Below are positions 24,369 through 33,600 of a stretch of DNA of 64,000 nucleotides, one piece after another. A program made the position numbers and the translations under genes. How positions within the stretch are numbered: position 1 is the first letter of the stretch; the number at the start of each line of letters is the position of its first letter. Source of the stretch: Nocardia yamanashiensis NBRC 100130 (GTDB lineage: Bacteria; Actinomycetota; Actinomycetes; Mycobacteriales; Mycobacteriaceae); NCBI RefSeq assembly GCF_001613325.1, contig NZ_BDCD01000029.1, positions 62,001 through 126,000 of the forward strand. The letters are read 5' to 3'. Below the pieces are notes generated by a model. It had not been told where the DNA came from, made no database searches, and saw nothing but the letters and a program-made list of their open reading frames with translations.

Positions 24369-24374
24369 TACGCT
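24369..24374 (+). promoter_or_regulatory. -10 element, leaderless start of a 26-residue peptide gene
   Basis: TACGCT ends 7 bases before ATG 24382, the same geometry as at larger leaderless genes in the window. Confidence 0.5.
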
Positions 24375-24381
24375 CCTATCC

Positions 24382-24462
24382 ATGTGGATAATCGCCGTCA
24401 TCGCGGCAGTCAGCATCGTCATCATCGCGATCGGATTCGCCGTGGGGTTCCCGCGCGATTGA
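24382..24462 (+). CDS. 26-residue single-helix membrane peptide
   Basis: An ATG-to-TGA frame of 26 codons whose product is a nearly continuous hydrophobic helix (begins MWIIAVIAAVSIVIIA) ending in Gly-Phe-Pro-Arg-Asp. It has a -10 element 7 bases upstream, so it is likely to be transcribed as its own leaderless message after the glycosyltransferase gene. Its last 41 bases overlap the 3' end of the convergent membrane-protein gene. Such peptides are usually missed by annotation. Function is unknown; a regulator or subunit of a nearby membrane protein is possible. Confidence 0.5.
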   Translation: MWIIAVIAAVSIVIIAIGFAVGFPRD

Positions 24463-26413
24463 CCCGCGCGCTCATCGAATGCCATGCGGCAGCGATGATT
24501 CCGCCGAACAGCAGGACGGCCCACAGCACATGCGCCGCACCGGAGATCCGGCGATCTCTGGCCGAAGCATCATGATCTGCGATGACGCCCGGCACTTTGT
24601 AAAGCCGCAGATCCCGATCCGCATACACCGGAATCAGCTGATCCAGCGTAGTTTTCGAATCGCCGACGGGCCCCGGAGTGCCGCCCTCCACCAGCACCCA
24701 CCCCACGCCGAGCTCACCCAGCCGCGCGGCGGACCCACCCCGCAGCAAAACCTGCTCCGCCGCCCGCGCTCGCACCCCTTCCCCGGCCACCGACCCGCCC
24801 GCCACCGGCAACTCCCCGGTCTGCAGCACATCCCGCCGCACCATCCGCGGCGCCGGATCCAGCACCGGAGCCGACCCCGAATACCGGAACTTCCGGAACA
24901 TCCCACCCGGCAGCACCGCCACATCCCCGGGCGCATCAACCATTTCGGCCACCCGCGCCCACCCCGCCGGATAATGCACAGGCCGCAACTTCCCGCCCAC
25001 ACCCCACGCCAAATCCGGCAGCGCGATCAACAACAAAACAATGAAAACCGCGGCCACACCGCCGGTCCGAACATGCAGGTCCGTCCGCGATCCCGCCGCC
25101 GCGCGCCCCTCGGCGACAGCATCGGAGCCCGCCGCAGCCCGTGCCGACTGACCGCGACGCGCTGAAATCCACTCCGCGACAACCTGACACCCGGCCGCCG
25201 CACACAGCACATACCCGGGCATCGCCAGCGCCACGAACTTCTGCGAATCCCGGAACAGCCCGGCCCCGGGCACATTCGCCACCAGGAACTCACCGACGGC
25301 CAGCCCCCACCCGGTCGCGCCGAGCGCGGGCCAGACCACCGCGACCACGGCGAGCCCCACGAGCACCCGCCGCGCATACCGGCCCGAATCACGGGCCCCC
25401 CGCGCGGCAATCGCCCCGACGCTTCCCGGCGTCACCTCCGACGAGACCGTGGTGCTACCGGCTTCGGAACGCGGCAGCGTACTCGAACCCGCGTCGCCCA
25501 CATCCGAGCGCACCCGGTCGCCCGCAGCTCCGAGCGTCGCGCGCATGCCGGTGGCGACCAGCGTCAGCAGGAGCAGGGTTCCGATCGCCGCGAAAAATGT
25601 TGTGCGAGAACCTGGCACGGCGGTGCTGTTCCAGATCCCGCCCAATCCGGCCAAGCTCCCCAGCGTCCCCAGCCACGGTTCGGCCCGCGCCGCGAACGCC
25701 GCCACCCCTGCCGGATCCGAGGTCTCGGCTCCGCCGCCCGCCAGCGCGGTCGCTACCAGCCAGGGCGCCGACGTCAGCAGCCACAATCCCAGCGCCGGAA
25801 CCAGATTGCGCCGACCGACCAGCAGCAGGGCCACGCAGCCCGCCAGCAAGGAACCGGTCGGCGTGAGCCCGGCTGCCGCCAGTAATCCGCCCAGTGACGC
25901 CCACATCCACCAACCGGCTGCGGGGGCGCTCGCTACGCCGGGTCGCGGCGTACGTAAACGGTTGGCCAGCAGGGCGATCCAGGGGAGGGCGGCGTAGCCG
26001 GTGAGGAGGCTCCAGTGGCCTTGGAGGAGGCGTTCGGCTATGTAGGGGTTCCAGATGGCGAGGGTGGCGGCCACGAGTTGGGGGGCCAGGGATACGCCGA
26101 GGAGTTCGCGGGACAGGCGGGCCGCGCCCCAGCCGCTCATCCAGAGTGCGGCCAGCAGAATGGCTTTCACCAGGAGGCCGCCGTCGATCACGCTGGAGAG
26201 GGTGGCGATCAGGGCGTCCTGGGGGACGGCGCGCGGGGCGGCGTCGCCCAGGCCGAGAGCCGAGTCGGTGAGGTAGGAGCGCGGGGTGCTGACGGCGTCG
26301 CGGAGCAGGAGGTAGCCGGGGGCGAGCAGCGGGCCCAGGACGAGCAGGGCCAGGGCCAGGCTGTATCCGGCTGGGATCAGGCTGGTCCAGCGCCGGGCGG
26401 GGGCCGCGTTCAC
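24422..26413 (-). CDS. large multi-spanning membrane protein (Rv0226c-like)
   Basis: A 663-residue protein with about 12 hydrophobic segments spread over residues 14-440 and a final helix near 635. A soluble, presumably extracytoplasmic domain lies at about 480-620. The N-terminal layout with an AIWNPYIAERLLQGHWSLL segment resembles GT-C-type membrane glycosyltransferases and the Rv0226c family. A hydrophilic low-complexity loop lies at about 305-345. GTG 26413 has a TAGGGT -10 element 6 bases upstream, which overlaps the stop codon of the flippase-like gene, so it can be transcribed separately. A role in arabinogalactan or lipoglycan assembly is suggested by location only. Confidence 0.8.
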   Translation of the reverse strand: MNAAPARRWTSLIPAGYSLALALLVLGPLLAPGYLLLRDAVSTPRSYLTDSALGLGDAAPRAVPQDALIATLSSVIDGGLLVKAILLAALWMSGWGAARLSRELLGVSLAPQLVAATLAIWNPYIAERLLQGHWSLLTGYAALPWIALLANRLRTPRPGVASAPAAGWWMWASLGGLLAAAGLTPTGSLLAGCVALLLVGRRNLVPALGLWLLTSAPWLVATALAGGGAETSDPAGVAAFAARAEPWLGTLGSLAGLGGIWNSTAVPGSRTTFFAAIGTLLLLTLVATGMRATLGAAGDRVRSDVGDAGSSTLPRSEAGSTTVSSEVTPGSVGAIAARGARDSGRYARRVLVGLAVVAVVWPALGATGWGLAVGEFLVANVPGAGLFRDSQKFVALAMPGYVLCAAAGCQVVAEWISARRGQSARAAAGSDAVAEGRAAAGSRTDLHVRTGGVAAVFIVLLLIALPDLAWGVGGKLRPVHYPAGWARVAEMVDAPGDVAVLPGGMFRKFRYSGSAPVLDPAPRMVRRDVLQTGELPVAGGSVAGEGVRARAAEQVLLRGGSAARLGELGVGWVLVEGGTPGPVGDSKTTLDQLIPVYADRDLRLYKVPGVIADHDASARDRRISGAAHVLWAVLLFGGIIAAAWHSMSARVNRAGTPRRIRSR

Positions 26414-26419
26414 ACCGGC

Positions 26420-26425
26420 ACCCTA
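26420..26425 (-). promoter_or_regulatory. -10 element, internal leaderless promoter of the Rv0226c-like gene
   Basis: TAGGGT on the minus strand ends 6 bases before GTG 26413 and shares bases 26423-26425 with the stop codon of the upstream gene. Confidence 0.5.
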
Positions 26426-27901
26426 TGTTCCGGCGGGGCCGGGATCGGGGACGCTGGAAGGGGTTTCGTCGTCGGCGCGGGCGGTGCGGAGTACCAGGGC
26501 GGCGATGACGAGAGTCGTCACGGCCGAGGTCGCGGTGGCGATGACGATCAGACTGGTGACCGAGTGGGCGCAGGTCAGCATGACGGTGACGCCGACCGCG
26601 AGCCCGATCCAGGTGATCGCGGCGGGAGCGGTCCGGTCGGCGGCGATCGCGGACAACAGCGCGCCCTGCAATACCGCGAGCAATGCGCCGTTCAGCGCGA
26701 ACAACCACAGCAACCCTTGAATGGGCGCGTAATCCTGCCCGGCGAACAACGGAGCCAATGGCGCGGCCACCGCCGCCCCCGCGACCGCCAGCGCCCCGAT
26801 CCCGGTGAGCACCGCCAGCGCCGACCGCACCGCCCGCGCCGAATGCCGCGGCTGCGCCATCCGCGGATAGAGCACCACCCCGACCGCCTGCGGCAACCAG
26901 AAAGCGATCTTCGCCGCGATCGCCCCCAGCGCATAACGCCCGGCATCGTCCTCGCCCAGCACAATCCGCGACACGATCAAATCCGCCGACGACAAAGCCA
27001 TCAACGCCGCCTGCACCTGCGCCGCCCGAAAAACCGGCAGCACCTCCGCCGCATACCCGCCCGCCCCGCCACCCCCGGAACCGGACCGGACCGCGCCGGA
27101 GTCGATCCGCCGCCCGAAAGGGCCGGTGCCGGAATATCGTCGGACGCGGCCCGGAGCGGAAGCGGTGGCCGGGAGTTCGTCGGCGCCTTCGCCTGCCTTG
27201 CCGTGGCTTTCGATCTCGTGGACATCCGCACCGAGATCCGGCGTCGCACGCTGACCGAAATCCGGTGCCGCAGGCGGAGCCCCGGCGGCGCTTGCGGCGC
27301 GCTCCGTGAAGTCGTCGATGCGGCGCGCGCCGACTGCCGCGACCGCGATACCTGCCGCTGCGGCCCACAACGCGGCGGTGGTGCCGCCGCCGACCGCCAG
27401 CACGGCGATAGCCGGAGTCACGCGGGCGATTCCCGCGCCGCCGAGTACCCAGGCGAGGCCACGGAATCGGCTACGGCCCTGCAGGATTCCCTGCTCGCCG
27501 GACAGCAGGACCAGCACGGGCGCGGCGATCAAGGCCCCCGCGGCAGCCGCCACGCTCACCTTCAGGACAGCGCTCACGATCGGTATGAGCGGCACCGCGA
27601 CCACCGCCACCAGAGCAGCGCACTGCCACGCCAGCCGCCGCGCCGCCGCAACGGGCGCACCCAGCACAACCTCTCTCGCGACCACGTTCTGCAGCGCCAA
27701 CGCCGGCACCGCGCACAGCAACTGCACCGCCAGCAGACTCGCGAACGGGCTGTACCCGGAAACCCCCAACCACCGGCTGGCCAGCAATTGCAGCAGATAC
27801 CCCGCCACATTCGCCGTCATAGCCCCCGCGGTCACCAGGGTGAGGTCCGCAACCACAGGCAGACGGCGTACAACGGACACGCCTGCAATGCTCCCACCCA
27901 C
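26423..27901 (-). CDS. Wzx/MOP-type flippase-like membrane protein
   Basis: A 492-residue membrane protein with roughly 12-14 helices. The beginning (VADLTLVTAGAMTANVAGYL, then LLASRWLGVSGYSPFASLLA) matches the start of polysaccharide-biosynthesis flippases of the MOP superfamily. A hydrophilic Gly/Ala/Pro/Glu-rich insert of roughly 90 residues (about 205-290) separates two six-helix halves and is longer than the usual linker. The start is uncertain; ATG 27901 has no clear ribosome-binding site. It stands 9 bases upstream of the Rv0226c-like gene on the same strand. I do not recall a counterpart at this exact place in M. tuberculosis. It may translocate a lipid-linked glycan made by neighbouring enzymes. 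Confidence 0.72.
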   Translation of the reverse strand: MGGSIAGVSVVRRLPVVADLTLVTAGAMTANVAGYLLQLLASRWLGVSGYSPFASLLAVQLLCAVPALALQNVVAREVVLGAPVAAARRLAWQCAALVAVVAVPLIPIVSAVLKVSVAAAAGALIAAPVLVLLSGEQGILQGRSRFRGLAWVLGGAGIARVTPAIAVLAVGGGTTAALWAAAAGIAVAAVGARRIDDFTERAASAAGAPPAAPDFGQRATPDLGADVHEIESHGKAGEGADELPATASAPGRVRRYSGTGPFGRRIDSGAVRSGSGGGGAGGYAAEVLPVFRAAQVQAALMALSSADLIVSRIVLGEDDAGRYALGAIAAKIAFWLPQAVGVVLYPRMAQPRHSARAVRSALAVLTGIGALAVAGAAVAAPLAPLFAGQDYAPIQGLLWLFALNGALLAVLQGALLSAIAADRTAPAAITWIGLAVGVTVMLTCAHSVTSLIVIATATSAVTTLVIAALVLRTARADDETPSSVPDPGPAGT

Positions 27902-27989
27902 CCCCCGCCGCCCCCGCAGCGCACCCCTCGGCCCAACTCTCAGCCGAGGTCTGCCCGCGACCCGCGTCGTTGCCGCCCGCGAAAACGAC

Positions 27990-28020
27990 AGCGGCCCCGC
28001 ACCATTGGTGCGGGGCCGCT
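27990..28020 (-). terminator. intrinsic terminator of the PorA-like gene
   Basis: A perfect 14-bp stem AGCGGCCCCGCACC with 3-base loop. On the minus strand it is followed by GTCGTTTTCG, so it most likely ends the DUF3068 transcript. Confidence 0.75.
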
Positions 28021-28037
28021 CGGCTTATCGAAGCGGG

Positions 28038-29210
28038 CTAGGACTTCTTGTCGAGGTCGATGCCGCTGATGTCGATCTGCTGGGTGGGGGCGTCGGCCAG
28101 GTTGTCGGTGCGGGTCGGCGCGGGGCCGGCGGGGGCCGGGCCGCGGCCGGGGACGCGGCGGGCGGGGGCCGGGCCGGATCCGGAGCCGCCGAGGAAGCCG
28201 AAGACCAGGCCGGCGATCAGGGCGATGGCGCCCACGACGCCGAGGACGATCGGCAGGGTGCGGCCGTACAGCGACAGCTTGTCGATGTTCTCCTTGGCCA
28301 CCGAGATCTGCGATTCGATGGTGTTCTCGTCGAACGCGAGGGTCGACTTGAGCACCGTCACCTCGGGCTTGTCGGCGCTGCGCGCGTAGTACTGGCTGAG
28401 CTGCTCCTGGCCCTTGATCACGGTGCCGGTCTGCGGCTCGACCCACAGGTCACGGGTGTTGGTGTAGAAGCGGGTCATGGTGACCGGGGTTTCGCCGCCC
28501 TCGACGCCCCACTTCTCGGCCGGCAGGGACAGCTTGTTGGTGACCGTGTTCGCGACGGTGGAGAGATCGGTGACCGGGACGGTCTGCTGGAAGTGGTAGA
28601 CCTTCAGGTTGTTGATCTCGGTCTCTTCGACGAAGTTGATGTCGAAGGTCTTGCGCACGTTGAGGTCGAAGTACGGGTACGTCTTCTTCTCGGTGTCGAG
28701 CGGGAAGCGGTACTGCAGACCGGTGTGCTGCACCGCGTCCATCACCGACTGGCCCTGCTTGTCGACGGTGACGGCGACGGAGCCGTTGGGGCCGCCGTCC
28801 ACCGAATCCACCGGCATACCGGTCTTACGGTCGATGGTGACGCGGTCGATGCTCGCGGTCAGCAGGCCGGTGTCGCCCTGCTTGTCGATGCGGCGCAGCG
28901 TCTGACCGGCCTGAACCGTCATTTCGCTGGCATCGGAGGGGTTCTCGACGGTGAGGAAACGCTGCGAGACCAGCGAGACGTTCTGATCCACCTTCGCCGA
29001 CCCGGGCCCGGTGAGCGACTTGGAGTCCAGCACCTCGCTGGGCTTGCCCTCGGCATTGGTCGCTACGGTGGTGATCTCCAGGTCGAGGGGGGTCTTCGCG
29101 AGCCGACTCACCGTATAGGTGGGGATCATGATCGCGGCGACGAGCAGCATCGCACCCAGCCCTACGAGCAGGCAGGCCACCGTCCTTCTGGTACCGGCAC
29201 TCAGTGCCAT
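28038..29210 (-). CDS. DUF3068 / PorA-family protein (Rv0227c-like)
   Basis: A 390-residue envelope protein. One helix lies at about residues 9-31, a large beta-rich extracytoplasmic domain at about 35-325, a second helix at about 328-352 (LPIVLGVVGAIALIAGLVFG) and a Pro/Gly/Arg-rich cytoplasmic tail at about 355-390. This is the layout of DUF3068 (PF11271). A well-placed AGGAG precedes ATG 29210. The family is conserved next to arabinogalactan genes in mycolata. The name porin is inherited from annotation; whether it forms a channel is not shown by the sequence. Divergent from the acyltransferase. Confidence 0.88.
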   Translation of the reverse strand: MALSAGTRRTVACLLVGLGAMLLVAAIMIPTYTVSRLAKTPLDLEITTVATNAEGKPSEVLDSKSLTGPGSAKVDQNVSLVSQRFLTVENPSDASEMTVQAGQTLRRIDKQGDTGLLTASIDRVTIDRKTGMPVDSVDGGPNGSVAVTVDKQGQSVMDAVQHTGLQYRFPLDTEKKTYPYFDLNVRKTFDINFVEETEINNLKVYHFQQTVPVTDLSTVANTVTNKLSLPAEKWGVEGGETPVTMTRFYTNTRDLWVEPQTGTVIKGQEQLSQYYARSADKPEVTVLKSTLAFDENTIESQISVAKENIDKLSLYGRTLPIVLGVVGAIALIAGLVFGFLGGSGSGPAPARRVPGRGPAPAGPAPTRTDNLADAPTQQIDISGIDLDKKS

Positions 29211-29399
29211 GCAAGTTCTCCTCGTCGTCGAACAGGTCGTTCCGATGAGTACTGCGGTCGCCGCACAGCACTCGTGAGCCCCGACACTAACAGTCCAGGG
29301 CCGTCATGCCACTCGCCGAGGCAGGAAAACATCGCGAAACGGTCGTTAGTCAAACACGGAATGCTCACGGTTGGGGGCTACAAGGCAAACTGGACCGCG

Positions 29400-30653
29400 A
29401 TGACGACCACCGCCCGCCCCGATTCCGACCCCGCGCCGCCGGTAGAACCGACGCCGGGCGCCGGGATCGCGGCGGCGGCCGCGGGGCCCGGACCGGACGC
29501 GCGCGCTATCGATGAGCGATCGGGAACGGCGACGACATCGGGTGCCGTTGCGCCGAACCGGTCCGGTGGTTTCGTGCCCGCGCTCGAAGGCATGCGCGCC
29601 CTGGCGGCCCTCGGCGTCGTGCTCACCCACGTGGCCTTCCAGACCGGCGCCACCGCCCAGCCGATTCTCGGCCCGCTGTGGGAGCGCTTCGATATGGCGG
29701 TCGCGGTGTTCTTCGCGCTCTCGGGTTTCCTGCTCTGGCGGCCGCACGCCCTCGCCGCGTGGGGACTCGGCACCGTACCCCGCGCCGGGCGCTACCTGCT
29801 GCATCGCGCCGCCCGCATCCTGCCCGCCTACTGGCTGGTGGTGTGCGTGGTGCTGATCATGCTGCCCAGCGCCGCGCACACCGCCGGCCTGCGGGTGTGG
29901 GTATCGAATCTCGGTCTGCTGCAGGTCTTCGTGCCCTACACCCTCACCGACGGCCTCACCCAGATGTGGAGTCTGTCGGTGGAGGTGGCCTTCTATCTTT
30001 TGCTGCCGCTGCTGGCGTTCGCGCTCGCCTGGCTGCGCGGGCCGCGCGCTCGCCTGCGGGTACCGGTGGTGCTGGGCTTCGGCTTGCTGTTCCTGGCCTG
30101 GAACTTCCTGCCCGTCCCGACCAAAGAGGGCATCCACGCCGACAATTGGCTGCCCGGCTATCTGCCCTGGTTCGCGGTCGGCATGCTGCTGGCCGAGCTT
30201 TCGCTGCTGGAGGCGCCGCGCTGGCGGCGTATCGCGGGCAAGCGCCGGCTCATGTGGTCGACGGCGGCGCTGGCGATGGTCTTCGCCACCACCGAACTCG
30301 CCGGGCCGCGCGGGCTCACCCACGGTCAGCCCTGGCAGTACGTGACCAAGATGGCGCTCGGCGTGGTCATCGCGTTCAGTTTGATCGCCCCGCTGGTGCT
30401 GCGGCCCGAGGTCCGGCACCGCTGGCTGGAGAGCCGGGTGGCGGCGACCATGGGCCGCTGGTCGTACGGCGTTTTCATCTGGCACCTGGTGGTGTTGTCG
30501 ATCATCTTCCCGGTGTTCGGCATCGTCCCGTTCCGGGGCAATTTCGTGATCGTGTACCTGCTGACGGTCGCCTTCACGCTGCCGCTGGCGGCGGCTTCGT
30601 TCGCATTGATCGAGGAGCCCGTGCGGGTGTGGACCCGCCGCCGGTTCGGCTGA
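29400..30653 (+). CDS. acyltransferase 3 family membrane protein (Rv0228-like)
   Basis: A 417-residue membrane O-acyltransferase (PF01757). After a hydrophilic N-terminus (about 1-55) come about ten helices. The family signatures are visible: the conserved His in GVVLTHVAF, the FFALSGFLL segment and the Arg-rich RAARILPAYWLV motif. Such enzymes acylate sugars or lipids at the membrane. ATG 29400 is listed; in-frame ATG 29361 is an alternative and neither has a strong ribosome-binding site. It ends 1 base before the convergent aftD stop. The acceptor is presumably an envelope glycan or lipid, inferred from the surrounding genes. Confidence 0.88.
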   Translation: MTTTARPDSDPAPPVEPTPGAGIAAAAAGPGPDARAIDERSGTATTSGAVAPNRSGGFVPALEGMRALAALGVVLTHVAFQTGATAQPILGPLWERFDMAVAVFFALSGFLLWRPHALAAWGLGTVPRAGRYLLHRAARILPAYWLVVCVVLIMLPSAAHTAGLRVWVSNLGLLQVFVPYTLTDGLTQMWSLSVEVAFYLLLPLLAFALAWLRGPRARLRVPVVLGFGLLFLAWNFLPVPTKEGIHADNWLPGYLPWFAVGMLLAELSLLEAPRWRRIAGKRRLMWSTAALAMVFATTELAGPRGLTHGQPWQYVTKMALGVVIAFSLIAPLVLRPEVRHRWLESRVAATMGRWSYGVFIWHLVVLSIIFPVFGIVPFRGNFVIVYLLTVAFTLPLAAASFALIEEPVRVWTRRRFG

Positions 30654-30654
30654 A

Positions 30655-33600
30655 TCAGCGCTCGCGGGACGGCAGCGCGGCGATGCCGACGGCGACGATC
30701 GCGACCAGGGCCGGGAACTGCACCCACAGCGAACCGCCCAGGTAACCATCGAGCGATCGCCAGGGACCGGTCGAGAGGGCGGCCGCGCAGACCGCCGTGC
30801 CGAGCCCCGCGACCCACACCAGCAGGGTCGGATGACGGCGGAGCAAATAGCGGTCGGCTATCAATCCCAGTGCGGTGAGCGCGATTCCGGCCGGGCCGCA
30901 GATGAGTCCGGTGGCGGCGGCGAGACCGATCGCGCCGACGGTCCGGCTGCGCCAGGTGCGCGGTGCGGGCCCGTTGTCCGGCCGCGGCCGGCGCGCGCTG
31001 CGGAATGCGATCACCGCCAAGGGAATCAGCAGCAGCAGGCCGCCGAAGATGGCGAAGCGATACCAGCGGTCGGCCGGGAAGGACACGGTGACCGGTCCTT
31101 TCGCGTCCGGCGGGAGCAGCCATGCCTGCTGCCAGCCGTCGATCACGATCGGCTGCAGTTCGGTCCCGTCGGCGGTCCGCGCCTGCCAGCCGACATTGGT
31201 GCTCAGGGGTAGGACGAGCACCCGGGTACCGGCCGGGGCCGACACCGCGTTGCGATCGGCTGCGGGCGTGAGCGTTCCGTCCGTGCGGCCGCCGTCGATC
31301 GCCGGCTCCGCTGGTGCGGCCCCCGCACCGGTTCGCGTCAGCGCCAGCTCATCGACCGTGAACAGGCTGGTCGCTGCGACGGTGACATCCACGCGGCCGC
31401 CGAGCAGGTCGAAGCCCGCGTCGGCCGGGTCGCCGATCGCCCGCGTCACCGGTTCGGAATCGCTTGCACCCGAGGCGGAGTCCTCGGTCACCGCGCACAC
31501 CTTGGCGGGCAGCGGTGCGCCGGACAGGAATTCGGCGGCGGTGCCGGTGACCGTGGTGTGCAGGGTGCGTCCCGCCGCGGCGATGGTCGGGCCGTTGTCG
31601 CAGTCGACGGTGAGCAGCCGGTTCGGATCGGCGGGCGCCGGATAGTCCGGGCCGAGCACGTTCACCTCGGCCAGGCCCGGCGGCTGCTCGGCCGCGAAAC
31701 CCAGTGCGGTCTGGTCGAGTACGGGCTTCCAGGAATTGATGCTCAGCTCGATGCGGTCGGTGACGAACGGTTCCAGTTCGAGCCGGGTCGCCCCGGTGGC
31801 CTCCGGATCGATCTCGCGCACCTGCGGACCGTTGCCGAGATTCACCGCGACAGCGCTCGCGTGCGCGGGCAGGTCGCCCCGGGACGGCAGCACCTCCAGC
31901 CCGGTGACCAGCGTCGGCTCGGGCAGATCGATGACCAGGGTCGGTTTCGCGCCGGTGGGATTGCGCACCGAGGTCTCCGGCGCGATCCAGCTGGTGCGCG
32001 GATCCCCGTCGGTGGCGGCGAAGGCGGAGCCGCGCGGATCGCCGACATCGGACTGACCGCGCGCGACGGGGCGGTCGCGATCGGTGAGCAGGTTCGCCAG
32101 GGCGGGCCCGGGCCGGGTGTGGACGGTGAGTTCCGCGCCGACCGTGATCGGCTGCTGGACGGTCAGGGTGCGCTGGAAAACGCCCGGCTCCTCGGCCGAC
32201 AGCGCCAGCGCCTTACTGCATCGCACCCGGTCGGGAGCATCGAAACACGCACTGCGCCCGGGGAATTCCTGCCCCAGATCCCAGCCGTCCACCTGCGCGC
32301 CGGCCGGGGCCGCGGGCAGCACGGTGCGATGCCGGATATCGACGCGCACCGGATGCTCCCGGTCCGCGTAATCGTCCAGGGTCAGCTCGCTGATGCCGAA
32401 TTGCCCACCGGCACTGCCGTCTTCGGTGCGCGCTGCGGTGATCTTGATCCATTCGGTGCGGCCGGGCGGCAGCGAGACGTTCACCGGCGCACCGGGTTCG
32501 GTGATCCGCGCCGACACCGTGCCCTTGGACGTCGCCACCTCCAGCCACTTCACCGGCGAGCCGATGGCCGCCGCGCTGGTCGTGATCTTCAGTACGGCGC
32601 TGTTCACCGGCTGATCCAGATCCAGCCGAAGCCATTGCCCTACGGCGTGTTCCGCGCCATTGCTGATCCACGCGGTGGCCGGATCACCGTCGAAGGCGGC
32701 GGCGGTCGAATTCCCCGGTGCGGCCCCGCCGATCTGCGTGGCGTCGGCGGCCGACCCGGACGCCGTCACGGTCGCCCCCGACCATTCGCCCTCCACCGGC
32801 GGCGTACCCGGCACGGCGTAATCGGGAACCAGGTTGTGCGTGCGCCGTGCGTCCGTGGCTGCCCGCAGCGCCGAATTGTGGTTGTCCACCCGCCCGAAAT
32901 CGGTCTCCCGATCCATCGGCGTATCGGTGACCGTCACGCCCCGCACCGGCAGCCCGGCCCGCGCGGCATCGGCCGCCAGCAGCACCGAATCGCTGGAACC
33001 ATTGCGCCGCAACCGTTCCAGCACTTCCGGACCGCCCTGCACCACGGGCACCCCGCTCAACGGCACCGTGTAGGCCCCGGGGAACGATTCCGGCGCACCG
33101 GCTCCGCTCCGCACACCGACCGCGCCTCCGTCACCGGCGCGCTCCCGGCCCGGATGGGATGTGCTCCCGCTGTCGGATTGGTGCCCGCCGATGCCTGCCG
33201 CGTTATCGACGGCTGTGCCGGGCGTGGCGGCCTCCACCCGGTAGATCTCGATCGCGGGGTAGGACGGGCGCAGGTCGCCGTCCGCGACGAGGCCGTCCAC
33301 CTTGCGGGGTTCGGACGGTTCGCCGAATTCGGTGACCTTCACCAGGCCGGGCGAGCCCTCGATCGCGCGGTGGGCGAGCATGGGCCGGGTCGAGCGGGCG
33401 GTGTCGGGGTCGAGGTCGTTGCGTAGCACCAGGATTCCGATGCCTTGGGCGGCGAGGGTCGGCGCGAGGCCGGTGGAGGGGCGGCCGTCGGCGATGAGCC
33501 GCTGCACCGAATCCATGGCGCGAATGGCGCCCGGCGGATTGAGCGGGATCGAATCCCGCACGGCCCAAGGAGTACTCGCGAGCGCCTGTAGCGGTTCGTC

